Source: a virus
DNA length: 40,658 nt
Strand: one strand, 5' to 3'
IMG/VR virus record: IMGVR_UViG_3300032092_000079
Coordinates: 1 to 40,658 of that record
Part shown: in pieces, positions 8,101 through 17,122 of the stretch
Position numbering within the stretch: position 1 is the stretch's first letter
Layout of the letters: every line of letters begins with the position of its first letter
Position numbers and translations under genes: made by a program
Notes under the pieces: generated by a model
The model's database searches: none
Told to the model about the DNA's origin: nothing
The model's input: the letters and a program-made list of their open reading frames with translations, nothing else

Positions 8101-8797
8101 GGGTTATTCTGCTGATGAAGTTTCTAAGTTTGCTAAAACATTTGGCGACTTTACAAATATTATTAATAAAGTTCCACCAAATGTTACTGTTGATGCTGAT
8201 ACCAACCCTGCTACTCAAGCGTTAAATGAATTTATTGCTAAAGCAAATTCTAGTTCCGCTAAAGTCAAGATTGATTATGTTGAATCTGACGCTTATAAAA
8301 AGTTTAAGCGAGGAGAAGTTCTTAACGCAAGTAAACTTGAAAAGTTGGCGCTTTACGAATCTTTAATTTTGGCAAAAAACTATTCTGGTGCGGCCAGGCT
8401 TGCCGAGCAAATTGGAAAAATTGCTACTCGTCTTGCTACTGGTAATTATGCTTCTGGTGGTTATACTGGTCGTGGCGGTAAGTATGAGCCTGCTGGTGTT
8501 GTTCACCGTGGAGAGTATGTTATTCCGAAGCAGCATGTTAATCAGTCCACTGGTTTGCCGTATGCGGATGCTATGGGTCGCATGCTGCCTGCATCTGCCC
8601 CTGCAACGTCTTCATATGCTAATGGCGGCCTTGTTTCTGGCGGCATGATGGTATCACTTTCCCCTGACGATAGGGCGCTGCTTCGCGGCGTGGGCGCTTC
8701 TGGTGACATTGTGGTGGCTGTTGATTCACGTGAAATTGCTAGGGCTAATGCGCGTGGTGCTAGACTCGTAACTGCTGAAGGAGGCTACCTTGTCTAA
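5120..8797 (+). CDS. Tail tape measure protein
   Basis: 1225 residues, by far the longest gene. Start TTG 5120 with AGGTGG seven bases upstream. N-terminal 110 residues form a Lys/Ala/Glu-rich coiled coil; hydrophobic segments lie at about 165-190, 515-545 and 570-595, as in proteins that reach the host membrane during DNA entry. The C-terminus has the Gly-rich motif YASGGYTGRGGKYEPAGVVH followed by RGEYVIPK, which is characteristic of actinophage tape measures. No lysozyme or peptidase domain is visible. At roughly 0.15 nm per residue the tail would be about 180 nm long (inference). It ends eight bases inside the next gene. Confidence 0.95.
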   Translation: MADEMNFKASVEVGVNSGKAVGEIDAIVKELQLLNKTVAKAVEELVSLNEKGLKRTATVAKETAAAVKQVNTEAEKTTKAAKGSDVAIRGWNQSMESHYKTLFDVGRVAQSSGRNYLNASTMIDDAIAQRDKSSKQFAKSLKEQMQLEQSQLNSLPRLRYALYDVASSLTAVSAATLGAVAATLTFSAKFETAFTSIERTTMASTGALGLLRQQLIILSTEAPLAFEELAKIATLGSQLGIGTNDLIGFTKVVSQFAATTNVSADEAAKGFGRLGELLGVLPSQYNQLGSAIAFVGVKSAATETEILRTSIGLAGVAKTAGLSTDFIIGLAGSLASLGVPAEQSRGAITRVFQEINRAASRGGPVLDSFAEVLGKTSSEARNLAQSDLQGFFKQLLVGLSGMSSGELTTALDALNLSDIRVTNTLSRLATNVDFTNGLISDSATQFKNGTFLADSYALKVDDLASRFQILQNSLSALFAAVGDSISPFAKNVINFLIEFVNGLTAVAKTPIGQALLIINSTLTIFIGVIAATVAGLAIFGASMAATKTALVTLGVSADGASAAIGRLGKVMKIASGVGIALFLVEVVASLFAVGQAAEDTAAKFNSFVSDTTGLSDAIIADSKLRDEAIAESGASAAGAFIKVGGAASQVSPEIQKLQDQLKSTAELLGTNIPGGYDATNAAIGNNTRYIGENTLAWVKNALIASDSFRELASQELIPFSGNTISDALNDIGLDFDEFTARIIKDGRNGGQLYIRELSDAAQKAGRIDLATKIAIQASSSIGPVSELIDLLRGYGSVVSTIDSSGAAAGIEDVGFSAEFTGKKLTKVVTPINNASAAVRTLTDYANDLSSTFKRAFDLRWASALNADAIADSWENLSKRITDARNRVLGLTATRDKLEYFLSIAIKAGDQLRIADLQAQLANANAELSTATDDASTSLQGNSSAARKNRRELLGIIQSNGDYLSSLAANGASQEKLRRVARQLREDFVNQALAMGYSADEVSKFAKTFGDFTNIINKVPPNVTVDADTNPATQALNEFIAKANSSSAKVKIDYVESDAYKKFKRGEVLNASKLEKLALYESLILAKNYSGAARLAEQIGKIATRLATGNYASGGYTGRGGKYEPAGVVHRGEYVIPKQHVNQSTGLPYADAMGRMLPASAPATSSYANGGLVSGGMMVSLSPDDRALLRGVGASGDIVVAVDSREIARANARGARLVTAEGGYLV

Positions 8798-9689
8798 CGT
8801 GAGAACACACATTTGGTTTGGTATTCCAGGTGTAAAAATGCAGTGGTGTCCTGCGCCGTTGGCTGGCGCTCAAGCGTCAAACATTAACTTTGTTGAGTCT
8901 ATGTCTTTTGAGAATGGTGGTGCAGATGTTTCGCGTTCTAAACAATACCGTAAGCAATACGCTTTTAGTTTCACTGGGCTTTCAGAAGAACTGGATGGTA
9001 TTGGTGTTTATAATAAATATGCTTCTGGCTTTTATGGTGATGGTTTGTTTCAATTTGCTGACCCTTACGCTTTTGAAACTAACCTTTTTTCTGTTGGTTG
9101 GGCTTCCCCTGGTTTGATTGAACAGGGTTGGGAAAACATTTATGATGTTCTTCCGACGTTTAGTGCAACATCAACTAACTCTTACAATCAACCTGTTCGT
9201 AAGGCTACGTGGAGTGTGACTGGTTCGGCTAATGCTGTGCCTACTAAAGCGAACAGTGTTGCTATTATTCCGATTCCGCCAACACATACTTTAAATATTG
9301 GTGTGTCTGGCGCAAAAACTGGTACGGCGGTGGTTCGTGTTGTTCCGATTAATACTGATAATACTCTTGGCACTGCTGTTGATTTAACTTTGTTGACTGA
9401 TACTTCTTCGACTCGCATGAACGCTACGTTTGCTGGTTCGTCGTATCAGGCGGTAAAGGTTTACATTACTCGCACTTCTACGACAGCATCAACAATTACG
9501 GTAACATCAATGATGGCTCGGCTTGTGGAAACAGGCAGGTCGCTTACGCTGACAGGCGACCATGCGCCTGGTGAAGGCCACACTGGTTTAGAGTTTGCTG
9601 ATGATGCCCGTGTTGAAACCTATACGTACATGTATCCGCCACGTAAAGGTTTGTCCACTACTCTTGTTGAGGTTGGCGCGTGGCGTTAG
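8790..9689 (+). CDS. Distal tail / minor tail protein
   Basis: 299 residues, directly after the tape measure, the slot of the distal tail (Dit-like) protein that forms the tail-tip hub. Start TTG 8790 is chosen for the AAGGAGG at 8778-8784; GTG 8799 is an alternative. The first 110 residues contain WFGIPGVKMQW and a YRKQYAFSFTGL stretch like the N-terminal barrel of such proteins; the middle (about 140-250) is a Thr-rich beta sandwich, possibly carbohydrate binding; the end has LEFADDARVETYTYMYPPRK. Confidence 0.75.
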   Translation: MSNVRTHIWFGIPGVKMQWCPAPLAGAQASNINFVESMSFENGGADVSRSKQYRKQYAFSFTGLSEELDGIGVYNKYASGFYGDGLFQFADPYAFETNLFSVGWASPGLIEQGWENIYDVLPTFSATSTNSYNQPVRKATWSVTGSANAVPTKANSVAIIPIPPTHTLNIGVSGAKTGTAVVRVVPINTDNTLGTAVDLTLLTDTSSTRMNATFAGSSYQAVKVYITRTSTTASTITVTSMMARLVETGRSLTLTGDHAPGEGHTGLEFADDARVETYTYMYPPRKGLSTTLVEVGAWR

Positions 9690-12121
9690 AAGTTTCTATG
9701 ACGGGTACTGGCACGATTGGTAACATTGCGCCAGGCTGGTCGGTTAATGAATCAATTAACGCTGTTGCTGTTGGCGATACTGGTGCTGGCACTGGTTCTG
9801 TTTCTTTTAGCGCACAGGCCACAGATGAATCTTTGCTGGTTATCAATAACGATACTGTTTCAACGGTTGGGGATTTAGGTACTGTTCATGGGATTGTGCA
9901 GTCGGTAAGTCAAACTGGCCTTAATGCTTCTGTTACGCATGGAACTATTGCGGATAGGTTTAACCTTGATTGTGCTGTTGAACCTGTTGAGTGGGGCGGC
10001 ATTAAGGGTTGGCTTTATAACATGTATTGCGCCATTGGCATACAGGAACGCCAAAATTATTTGCCGACCATTGCTTCGGCTGGGGCTTCTTTTCCAGTTA
10101 ATTACAGCAGCATGAGCAGTGATTATCTTTATACTTTTAGGTCTTTCATTAAAGATAGTTTTATTAACATAATTGATGATGTTGGTGGCAACGGCGTAGT
10201 TTTTAATGCTGACCCTCCATCTCTTGATTGGATTTTTGATTCTGGTGTAACAACAAGTTTTCTGCCATTTATGGTTGGCGCACAAACAGGAACTTATGGT
10301 TCTATTACGCCAACTAATTCTATGGTTTTGCAAATTAAAACAATCGTAAGCGATAGTAATGCAAGTCGAATTTACTTAGGTAATTCTCTTGGCGCAATTA
10401 CACCCAACCTTTTGGCTTACGGAAATTGTTTCACTATTGACATTAATGGGGTTGCTTTAACAGCAACAATTACGGAACTTAACACTGAAACATCTCAGCA
10501 AATTGATTTAAGCGGTTACGATTTATCGCAGCCAATACTTTTCACTTTTCAAGTTGTTTCATCTTCCACTGGGATGACCATTAAAATGTACGCAACACAA
10601 TACAGTGGCGCAACAGAATCTACCTCAACAGTTTTTATTAATAATGGTTCTGGAACAAACTGGCAAATTCTTAGAGATTCTTTTGAGGGTAACGTTTCAG
10701 CAATTAATGCTTTTACTACATCAATTACAGGTGACTTGACTTCATCAATTTCATATTTTGATACTGAAATTACCGCACCGTGGGCCGATATTAACTTTAC
10801 AGATTTAAATGCGTCGGCTGAAAATGCGCGACATTATGGTGCTTTTCCAGCAACAAGCGGTGTTGCTTGGGAACTAATGCAACAACTTGCTGCCGCACAA
10901 TACTTTGAATTTGCCATTTCGGGTGACACATTAATTGCCCGAAATAATGGCGAAATACCTTTTGACATAACTAATGTTGGCTCGCCACCAACAATAAACC
11001 CGCAAAGCACTTTGTCTGGTCGGCAAATTAATGTTTCATACAATAATGCGTATTTTATTAATGGAACAATTTATGATGCCGAAGAAGACGGAAACAATAT
11101 TATTAGTGTTAATGCTGGGGAAACAACTGTAACAAGCGTTAAAGGTAATGTTAGTCCGATTGCTGTTCGTAACCCTGTGCGTTCAGATAATTGGCCTGTT
11201 GCTGATGGTGAATATTATGTTATTGACTCTGCTGGCGTTACACTTCTTGCTGAGCAGTGGGAATCTTTTGGAGGTTCTGTTTCTGCCGAGATTGACCCTG
11301 AAGATAATTCGGCAATCAGAATTACGGTTGTTGGCCCTTACACTGACACTACTTTGGCTGGCGGCCCTTATGAACTGGCTGCATCTGATAGTAGCGTAAA
11401 GTATGCTGCCCTTAAACTTAATGGCACTGGTGTTTATGGTGAAGAAAATTTGCTTGGTTTGATTACAGGCATTGACCCTATTAAATATACTCGCGCAACA
11501 ATTAACACTATTAATAACCCTTTTATTATTAGTCAAGAAGATGCTTATGACCGTGGCGTGTGGGCTGCACAGCGAGCATCTGGGCCTGTTGTTACGTTAA
11601 GTGCTACCATTCCAACTTCTTCTATTCAAGGTATCGGTTTGACGTGTGGTTCTTTGATTAGTTATTTGGATTCCACTTACCGTATTACTACTTGTTCTAT
11701 TGGCAATATTTCTACAAGTATTACTGCTGAACGTTATGTTACGGTTTATGATATTGACGCTATTTGGGGTACTGGAATTACTGTACCTGAAACTTTTACT
11801 ATTAGTATTGCTTCGCCTGCAGTGATTACCTGTTCTTCTCACGGCCTTTCTAATGGAGATTTTGTTTCATTTACTACCACGGGAGAATTACCCAATAATT
11901 TAGCAACCTCTCTTCCAATCTGGGGTGGATATGTTATTAACTCTGCAACTAATACTTTTCAGATTTCGGCAACTCAAGGTGGTTCTGCAATTAATTCAAC
12001 TGGTTCGCAGTCTGGAACTCATTCATTTATTACTGGCGATAAAAGCGTTGCCGAGTATGATGCTTTGTGGGAAAACTATGAGTGTCAAGACCAAATTATT
12101 TTTCCGTATAAGGTGGCGTAA
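9680..12121 (+). CDS. Minor tail protein / baseplate hub (putative Tal-like)
   Basis: 813 residues; start GTG 9680 overlaps the previous gene by ten bases. Third gene of the tail-tip block, in the place of the tail-associated hub protein. Long beta-rich body; a segment at about 690-800 (VITCSSHGLSNGDFVSFTTT ... NTFQISATQGGSAI) is the common phage module resembling the small barrel of E1-type enzymes, often found in tail proteins where it helps trimerise or bind surfaces. No peptidase motif seen. Stop overlaps the next ATG (TAATG). Confidence 0.7.
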   Translation: MALEVSMTGTGTIGNIAPGWSVNESINAVAVGDTGAGTGSVSFSAQATDESLLVINNDTVSTVGDLGTVHGIVQSVSQTGLNASVTHGTIADRFNLDCAVEPVEWGGIKGWLYNMYCAIGIQERQNYLPTIASAGASFPVNYSSMSSDYLYTFRSFIKDSFINIIDDVGGNGVVFNADPPSLDWIFDSGVTTSFLPFMVGAQTGTYGSITPTNSMVLQIKTIVSDSNASRIYLGNSLGAITPNLLAYGNCFTIDINGVALTATITELNTETSQQIDLSGYDLSQPILFTFQVVSSSTGMTIKMYATQYSGATESTSTVFINNGSGTNWQILRDSFEGNVSAINAFTTSITGDLTSSISYFDTEITAPWADINFTDLNASAENARHYGAFPATSGVAWELMQQLAAAQYFEFAISGDTLIARNNGEIPFDITNVGSPPTINPQSTLSGRQINVSYNNAYFINGTIYDAEEDGNNIISVNAGETTVTSVKGNVSPIAVRNPVRSDNWPVADGEYYVIDSAGVTLLAEQWESFGGSVSAEIDPEDNSAIRITVVGPYTDTTLAGGPYELAASDSSVKYAALKLNGTGVYGEENLLGLITGIDPIKYTRATINTINNPFIISQEDAYDRGVWAAQRASGPVVTLSATIPTSSIQGIGLTCGSLISYLDSTYRITTCSIGNISTSITAERYVTVYDIDAIWGTGITVPETFTISIASPAVITCSSHGLSNGDFVSFTTTGELPNNLATSLPIWGGYVINSATNTFQISATQGGSAINSTGSQSGTHSFITGDKSVAEYDALWENYECQDQIIFPYKVA

Positions 12122-13815
12122 TGAGTTTAAATAATGTTCGTGCCGTTGGGGATGACCGTCAATGGAAAGATGAAGTTGAGCGTGAATTAAAATCAGTGCT
12201 TGACATTATTAAGTATGGCAAGATTACTATTCGTTCCGCTGGTGCTGCAACTGGTGGCGGTGGTGGCGGTGGTGGTGGTGCTGGCGCTGAAGTTATTACT
12301 GCAACGTTGCCTGCCACTTATGACAATACTACTTATGTTGTTGGTGTTGACCAGGATGCGTTTGACCGTATTGGCAACCTTGATTATGCCCAGTTTAATA
12401 CTGCTACTGCCGCAACGGATGCCGTTGGTCGAATGGTTTGGGATGCAAATGTTGGAACTCTGCGCCTCGGTTTGGCTGGCGGCAATGTTGAAGTTCATTT
12501 AGGTCAAGCCCAATATGCGTTAGTTAAAAACAATACTGGTACTGCTTTCACTAAAGGACAAGTTGTTTACCCGTCGGGTTCTGTTGGTGCTTCTGGTGTG
12601 CTTGAGGTTTCGTTGGCGATTGCAACAAGTGATGCTACGTCTGCTCAAACTTTTGGTGTTGTTGCTGAACCTATTGCTAACGGCGCACAAGGGTATGTGC
12701 AAACATATGGAGTGATGGAAGATTTAAATACTGCTGCGTTAACTGAAGCAGAAATTGTTTATTTGTCTGGCACTACTGCTGGTGGTTTGACTTCAACAAA
12801 ACCTCAAGCACCAGTTCATTTAGTTTATGTTGGTTTTTGTTTGCGTTCACAGTCCAGCACTGGAATGATTTTTATTAAGCCTCAGAATGGTTATGAACTT
12901 AATGAGTTGCATGATGTGCAAATTACTTCGGCAACATCTGGAGATATTCTTCAACGTAATGCTTCTAATCTTTGGGTTAACCGAAGTCTTAGCACTGCTG
13001 GGATTGCTACTTCTGCAAGTCCTACTTTTACGGGTACTATTACTACCCCGTTGACTACTGCTGGTTATGTGACGACTACGGCTGGTGGTGTGCTTGGTTC
13101 TGTTGCTACTATTCCTAATGTTGGTTTAACTAATTCTTCTGTGACGGTTGCTGGTCAAACTGTTGCACTTGGCGGGTCAACAGGTGTTTCGCTTGATAAC
13201 CTTTCTGATGTTGTTATAACTACACCAGCATCAGACCAAGTTATTAAATACAATGGCACAAACTGGGTTAATGCTGCTTCGCCTGGTGGTGGTGGCGGTA
13301 CGGTTACTTCTATTACTGCTGGTACTGGCCTGTCGGCATCCCCATCCTCACCTATTACCACTAGCGGTACTTTGAATGTTACAGATGCGGCGCTCAATCC
13401 GCCAGGCGCAATTATTATGTTTGGTAGTGCCACGCCACCATCAGGCTGGTTGTTGTGTAACGGTCAATCAACAACTGGTTACACTGCGCTTGCCGCGATT
13501 GTTGGTGCTACTGTGCCTGATTTACGTAACCGTTTTATCGTTGGCGCTGGTTCAACGTATGCTCAAGGCGCTACTGGTGGTGCAACAACACATACGCATG
13601 GTTTGGCTGATGGTTGGGCTGAGATTGCTCGTCGTGGTAACAACGTGCGCATGAAACTTAAAACGGTAACGTCTTGGACTGCAACTGATGAAGTTAACGC
13701 AACATCAACTGGTAACGCTATTGCTGGTACACCAGCAACAGTGCTTGGTGGTTCAACAGAAAGCGGCAGTAGCCTTCCTCCCTACTATGCACTTACATAC
13801 ATTATCAAAACTTAA
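12121..13815 (+). CDS. Tail fibre with C-terminal collar domain
   Basis: 564 residues. A short N-terminal helix is followed by a pure glycine run around residue 43-55, then repeated beta segments (about 60-400) with low-complexity Thr/Ser/Gly linkers. The C-terminal 130 residues hold the phage tail collar domain: PPGAIIMFGSATPPSGWLLC, the VPDLRNRFIVGAG signature and a GATTHTHG histidine cluster like metal-binding sites in fibre tips. It probably contacts the host receptor. AAGGTGG precedes ATG 12121. Confidence 0.85.
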   Translation: MSLNNVRAVGDDRQWKDEVERELKSVLDIIKYGKITIRSAGAATGGGGGGGGGAGAEVITATLPATYDNTTYVVGVDQDAFDRIGNLDYAQFNTATAATDAVGRMVWDANVGTLRLGLAGGNVEVHLGQAQYALVKNNTGTAFTKGQVVYPSGSVGASGVLEVSLAIATSDATSAQTFGVVAEPIANGAQGYVQTYGVMEDLNTAALTEAEIVYLSGTTAGGLTSTKPQAPVHLVYVGFCLRSQSSTGMIFIKPQNGYELNELHDVQITSATSGDILQRNASNLWVNRSLSTAGIATSASPTFTGTITTPLTTAGYVTTTAGGVLGSVATIPNVGLTNSSVTVAGQTVALGGSTGVSLDNLSDVVITTPASDQVIKYNGTNWVNAASPGGGGGTVTSITAGTGLSASPSSPITTSGTLNVTDAALNPPGAIIMFGSATPPSGWLLCNGQSTTGYTALAAIVGATVPDLRNRFIVGAGSTYAQGATGGATTHTHGLADGWAEIARRGNNVRMKLKTVTSWTATDEVNATSTGNAIAGTPATVLGGSTESGSSLPPYYALTYIIKT

Positions 13816-13823
13816 GGATTGAT

Positions 13824-13964
13824 ATGATTACATTAGAAGATTTAAAAACAAAACCATCATTAGAACTAATCCTCGAAACAGAGGCCATAGACAAAGTTCT
13901 TGACGCTATGGTTGATTACATAAAAACTTTAGAACAACGAATTGAAACATTGGAGAAAAACTAA
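13824..13964 (+). CDS. 46-residue coiled-coil protein
   Basis: Short gene with AAGG seven bases before ATG 13824 and a stop overlapping the next start (TAATG). The peptide is almost entirely helical with heptad-like Leu/Ile spacing (VLDAMVDYIKTLEQRIETLE), so it likely forms a coiled-coil oligomer. It sits between the fibre and another tail-region gene and may be a fibre-assembly factor or a small structural linker. The family is not recognised. Confidence 0.65.
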   Translation: MITLEDLKTKPSLELILETEAIDKVLDAMVDYIKTLEQRIETLEKN

Positions 13965-14629
13965 TGCCCACAACATCACCAGATAATATTTATTACGCTG
14001 ACGGTACAACGCCAGCATCATTGGCCGATATTACGTCAGCAATGGCAACCAGTGTTCAGAACGCTTTTAATGTGCGAGAAATGCAATCATTTTCGTGGGC
14101 TAACTCTACTGCTAAAAGCGCACAGACTGGCATGATTATTGGTGACATTGGGTATCAGATTGATAATCTTGTGTATTACCGTTGGGATGGTTCGACATGG
14201 AAGATTTGGGCTAAAGCGCCAGTATCGTACACGCCTACTTTTGTTAACATAACCCCCGCCTCTACCCTTATAACCTATTCTGTCGGCTCAGGTGTAGTAA
14301 ATATTACTGGCGCTATTAACAATTCCACAACAACCACTTCTGGAATTACAATGACGTTGCCTACTGGTTTCAACATTGACACAACATATGTTTTTACTGG
14401 TTCACTTTTCCACAAACTAGGCACAGCATCATATCTTAATACCAGCGCAAGCGTTGTTTATGACGGATTTGTTGCACCAAACAGTGCATCAGTAGTTCAG
14501 TTTGGTCGGTTTGTTTCATCCACAGCAAACCTAACTGTTGGTGCTGTCGGTGGCGCGACTAACCCATTTGGCGAAGCGTGGGCTTCAGGCGACTATATCT
14601 CATTCAACTTCTCATATCCTGTCGCATAG
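13964..14629 (+). CDS. Putative tail/receptor-binding accessory protein
   Basis: 221 residues. N-terminal part contains GMIIGDIGYQIDNLVYYRWD followed by GSTWKIWA, a pattern common in small actinophage proteins encoded next to the tail fibre. The rest (70-221) is a Thr/Ser/Val-rich beta sandwich without enzyme motifs, consistent with a virion surface or receptor-binding module. Starts at ATG 13964 in TAATG overlap. Ends eight bases before the extended -10 element that precedes the lysis genes. Confidence 0.6.
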   Translation: MPTTSPDNIYYADGTTPASLADITSAMATSVQNAFNVREMQSFSWANSTAKSAQTGMIIGDIGYQIDNLVYYRWDGSTWKIWAKAPVSYTPTFVNITPASTLITYSVGSGVVNITGAINNSTTTTSGITMTLPTGFNIDTTYVFTGSLFHKLGTASYLNTSASVVYDGFVAPNSASVVQFGRFVSSTANLTVGAVGGATNPFGEAWASGDYISFNFSYPVA

Positions 14630-14633
14630 TATA

Positions 14634-14642
14634 TGATAAACT
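14634..14642 (+). promoter_or_regulatory. Extended -10 element TGATAAACT before the lysis genes
   Basis: TGA-TAAACT (14634-14642) ends nine bases before ATG 14652, with no Shine-Dalgarno in between. It could give the lysis cassette its own, nearly leaderless, transcript. Confidence 0.55.
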
Positions 14643-14651
14643 GGTAGTATT

Positions 14652-14936
14652 ATGACATTTAAAGACCGAATTGTTGACGCATTTAAAATTATTGGCGAAT
14701 TTATTTGGCGGGCTTTTGGTCTGTTCTTATTTGTTCTTGGCGCTGGTGCTGGTGTTGGTGGTCTAATGGGCGACTCGCTCATGGGAATCCTTGCCGTTTT
14801 TGGTGGCGCAATCCTAGTGGCAATCGGCTGGGTCGGTTACCGAATCACAATCACTGGTGAACTTTCTCGTGAAGATGTGGCTGCTGGTATGCGTCGTGCC
14901 GCTGAGCAGGTTGAAACTAAGAAGGATGACAAGTAA
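14652..14936 (+). CDS. Small membrane protein, holin candidate
   Basis: 94 residues with two hydrophobic helices at about 16-42 (IIGEFIWRAFGLFLFVLGAG region) and 45-66 (MGILAVFGGAILVAIGWVGY), then a charged C-terminal tail ending KKDDK. Size, topology and place immediately before a peptidoglycan hydrolase fit a holin. Stop TAA overlaps ATG of the endolysin gene (TAATG), so the two are translated together. Confidence 0.7.
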   Translation: MTFKDRIVDAFKIIGEFIWRAFGLFLFVLGAGAGVGGLMGDSLMGILAVFGGAILVAIGWVGYRITITGELSREDVAAGMRRAAEQVETKKDDK

Positions 14937-15565
14937 TGACTGCTGAACCACAGTGGCCTATTAATGGTCGTTTTAATAAAGATTTTAAGGTGACGGGTGA
15001 GTATGGTTACCGTATGCACCCGATTCGTAAGGAACGCATCCATCACAATGGTGTTGATTTGTGGGGTTCTAAAGAGCCGTTGAAACTTGAGGTTTGGTTT
15101 GATGGTGTTGTGATTGCTAAAGGTTACAACAGTGCTGGTTTTGGTCATTATGTTGTTCTTCGCCACAAAGTTTTTGGCAAGAATGTGACTTCTTTGTATG
15201 CTCACATGAAGGCTGAATCGAAGTTGCGTAAGGGTCAGAAAGTTACTGCTGGAACAGTGGTTGGTATTATGGGTACTACTGGTGCTTCTACTGGTAAGCA
15301 TCTTCATTTTGAGATTGGTAAGGGCCGCACTCACCCATTTGTTTTTGGTGGGGATGGTAAGCGTTACTATGAGCCGATTAAGTTTGTTCGTTCGACGATT
15401 AGGAAGTGGGAGGCTGAGCAGGAACTTTTGGAATCCCATAAAGAGGCTGGTCTTGCTACGCCTGCTGATTCTGCGGATGTTCCTATGCCTGACCACAGTG
15501 TGACTTGGGCGGATATTGTTTCCGCACCTGTTGTTGTGGTTGAGTCTTCTTCTAAAAAGAAGTAG
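14936..15565 (+). CDS. Peptidoglycan endopeptidase, M23 (LytM) family endolysin
   Basis: 209 residues. Zinc metallopeptidase domain at about 15-150 with all family signatures: H37 and D41 in HHNGVDL, the YAHM box at 88-91, and HLHFEI with H122 and H124. M23 enzymes cut peptide cross-links in peptidoglycan. The extra 55-residue C-terminus is charged and ends in lysines, perhaps a wall-binding tail. No signal peptide, so export would depend on a holin. Flanked by one small membrane protein on each side, forming the lysis cassette. Confidence 0.92.
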   Translation: MTAEPQWPINGRFNKDFKVTGEYGYRMHPIRKERIHHNGVDLWGSKEPLKLEVWFDGVVIAKGYNSAGFGHYVVLRHKVFGKNVTSLYAHMKAESKLRKGQKVTAGTVVGIMGTTGASTGKHLHFEIGKGRTHPFVFGGDGKRYYEPIKFVRSTIRKWEAEQELLESHKEAGLATPADSADVPMPDHSVTWADIVSAPVVVVESSSKKK

Positions 15566-15567
15566 TT

Positions 15568-15783
15568 GTGTCTGAGCCTGAGCGCGAACCTTCTGTTCGT
15601 ATTACTTTGACACAGGTTTATCAGAAACTTGTTGATATTGAGGCTCGGCTTGGTGACCATCCTAAAACTTTGGATGACCATGAAAAGCGTATTCGTAATT
15701 TGGAAATGAAAATTTGGGGTTTTGCTGGGCTTAGTTCTGCTGTGGCAATTATTGTTTCAGCAATTATCACTAAAATGCCTTAG
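15568..15783 (+). CDS. Second small membrane protein of the lysis cassette (holin/XhlA-like)
   Basis: 71 residues from GTG 15568, two bases after the endolysin stop. Residues 10-48 form a charged amphipathic helix (VYQKLVDIEARLGDHPKTLD and following) and 50-68 one membrane helix, the plan of XhlA-type hemolysins and some actinophage holins that work together with a second membrane protein. Followed by a short stem GTTAGG/CCTAAC near 15788-15805. Confidence 0.65.
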   Translation: MSEPEREPSVRITLTQVYQKLVDIEARLGDHPKTLDDHEKRIRNLEMKIWGFAGLSSAVAIIVSAIITKMP

Positions 15784-15835
15784 CGTGTGTTAGGGTTTAC
15801 CTAACCTTCAACTTAAACTTTAGGGAGAAAAGGTT

Positions 15836-17104
15836 ATGGCTAAATCCGAATGTGTTACTTGCGTGTGGCAAAAACTTACGGGCATTACGGTTGACGATTC
15901 TCGTAGCAAGATGGATTGGGCTGAACAGATTGAAGTTTCCGAGGCTTCCATTCGCCGCCATTTTAAACATGGAAATGTTAAAAGGACTCTTGATGTTGAA
16001 CCTGAGATTCCTGCTAATGCTCGTTGGGAAGTTTCGTCTGATGAGTTCACGGGTGATAGTCCTGCTTCGTTGTTGGAACTTGACATTGATGATGTTGAGT
16101 CGTTTATTATGGGTAAGGGTTTAAATCCTGCCGAGTGGGATTATCAGTGGCGCTTTTCGGAATGGGAACAGTCTTCTAAGTTGCATGGCACACGCACCCT
16201 TCACGCCGTAAAAGTGTGGGGTAAACGTAAAAAGTCTGAGGATGCGGGCTTTGATATTGATGCGGCTATTGCTGAGATTGATGGTTATGAGTGGGGTCGT
16301 TCTAACAAGCATGAAATTTATGACCGTAATCATGCTGATTCGTCACAGGTTGTTTTGGCTAACGATTTTCAGTTGGGTAAAGTTGACTGGAATGGTGGCA
16401 GTAAAGAAACTTTAGACCAAGTTTTTGAGTCGTTTAAAAATGTTCGCGCTGAGGCTACCCGTAATGGTGTTGATGAAATTGTGATTATTGATGGTGGCGA
16501 CATTATTGAGAACTTTTATAACACGCCAAGCCAACGCCAAACTAATGATTTGTCTTTGCCGAAGCAGGTGTTGTTGGCGTACAAGGTGATGATTAAAGGT
16601 TTACGTTACCTTGCAGATGAAGGTTTTGTTCTCAAATATGTCGCTGTTCCGTCGAATCATTCGCGTGACCGTTTGGGTATGCAGGCCGCTTCTGGTGATG
16701 TGCATGATGATTGGGGTATTGTTATTGCCAAACTGATTGAAGCATCAACCGATATTGAGGTGATTGTGCCTGAAGATTATTTTGATAGTGTGGCGTTCAT
16801 TACTGCAAATACTGGTATTGGTGTGGTGCATGGGCATCAGGCTGGTAGCGCCGACAAAATTGGGACATGGTGGCAGGGGCAGTCACATGGTGAAATGCCT
16901 GTCGCTCACGCCGATATTCTTGTTACTGGGCATTTCCATTCCATGCGAGTCCAACAGTCGGGCAACAAAAAGTGGATTATTGTGGGTTCTGCTTCTGACC
17001 GTGGCTCGTCATGGTTCACAAACAACCGTGGGGAACGGTCTATTTCTGGTATGACCACTTTTGTGGTTCGTGACGGCGCGTGGTCTGATTTGCGTATCGT
17101 TTAG
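15836..17104 (+). CDS. Calcineurin-like metallophosphoesterase with N-terminal HTH
   Basis: 422 residues. The first 50 residues look like a helix-turn-helix (MDWAEQIEVSEASIRRHFKH). From about 175 the dinuclear metal phosphoesterase motifs appear in order: NDFQLG, GGDIIEN, PSNHSRD, HGH and TGHFHS. This domain pair is common in actinophages; the substrate is unknown and could be a nucleotide or DNA end. Unusual for an enzyme to be the last gene of the late rightward unit. GGGAG and AAAAGG precede ATG 15836. Confidence 0.85.
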   Translation: MAKSECVTCVWQKLTGITVDDSRSKMDWAEQIEVSEASIRRHFKHGNVKRTLDVEPEIPANARWEVSSDEFTGDSPASLLELDIDDVESFIMGKGLNPAEWDYQWRFSEWEQSSKLHGTRTLHAVKVWGKRKKSEDAGFDIDAAIAEIDGYEWGRSNKHEIYDRNHADSSQVVLANDFQLGKVDWNGGSKETLDQVFESFKNVRAEATRNGVDEIVIIDGGDIIENFYNTPSQRQTNDLSLPKQVLLAYKVMIKGLRYLADEGFVLKYVAVPSNHSRDRLGMQAASGDVHDDWGIVIAKLIEASTDIEVIVPEDYFDSVAFITANTGIGVVHGHQAGSADKIGTWWQGQSHGEMPVAHADILVTGHFHSMRVQQSGNKKWIIVGSASDRGSSWFTNNRGERSISGMTTFVVRDGAWSDLRIV

Positions 17105-17107
17105 GCG

Positions 17108-17116
17108 TGATAAAAT
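17108..17116 (+). promoter_or_regulatory. Extended -10 element TGATAAAAT
   Basis: TGA-TAAAAT (17108-17116) begins four bases after the phosphoesterase stop and ends six bases before ATG 17123. No Shine-Dalgarno, so a leaderless transcript of the 29-residue peptide is expected. Confidence 0.55.
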
Positions 17117-17122
17117 TGTCTA

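Noticed and set aside
14837-15496. Long open frame on the minus strand (219 residues) opposite the endolysin
   Set aside because: It is the reverse shadow of a gene with clear M23 motifs, is full of Thr/Asn/His codon artefacts, and has no binding site or partner gene.
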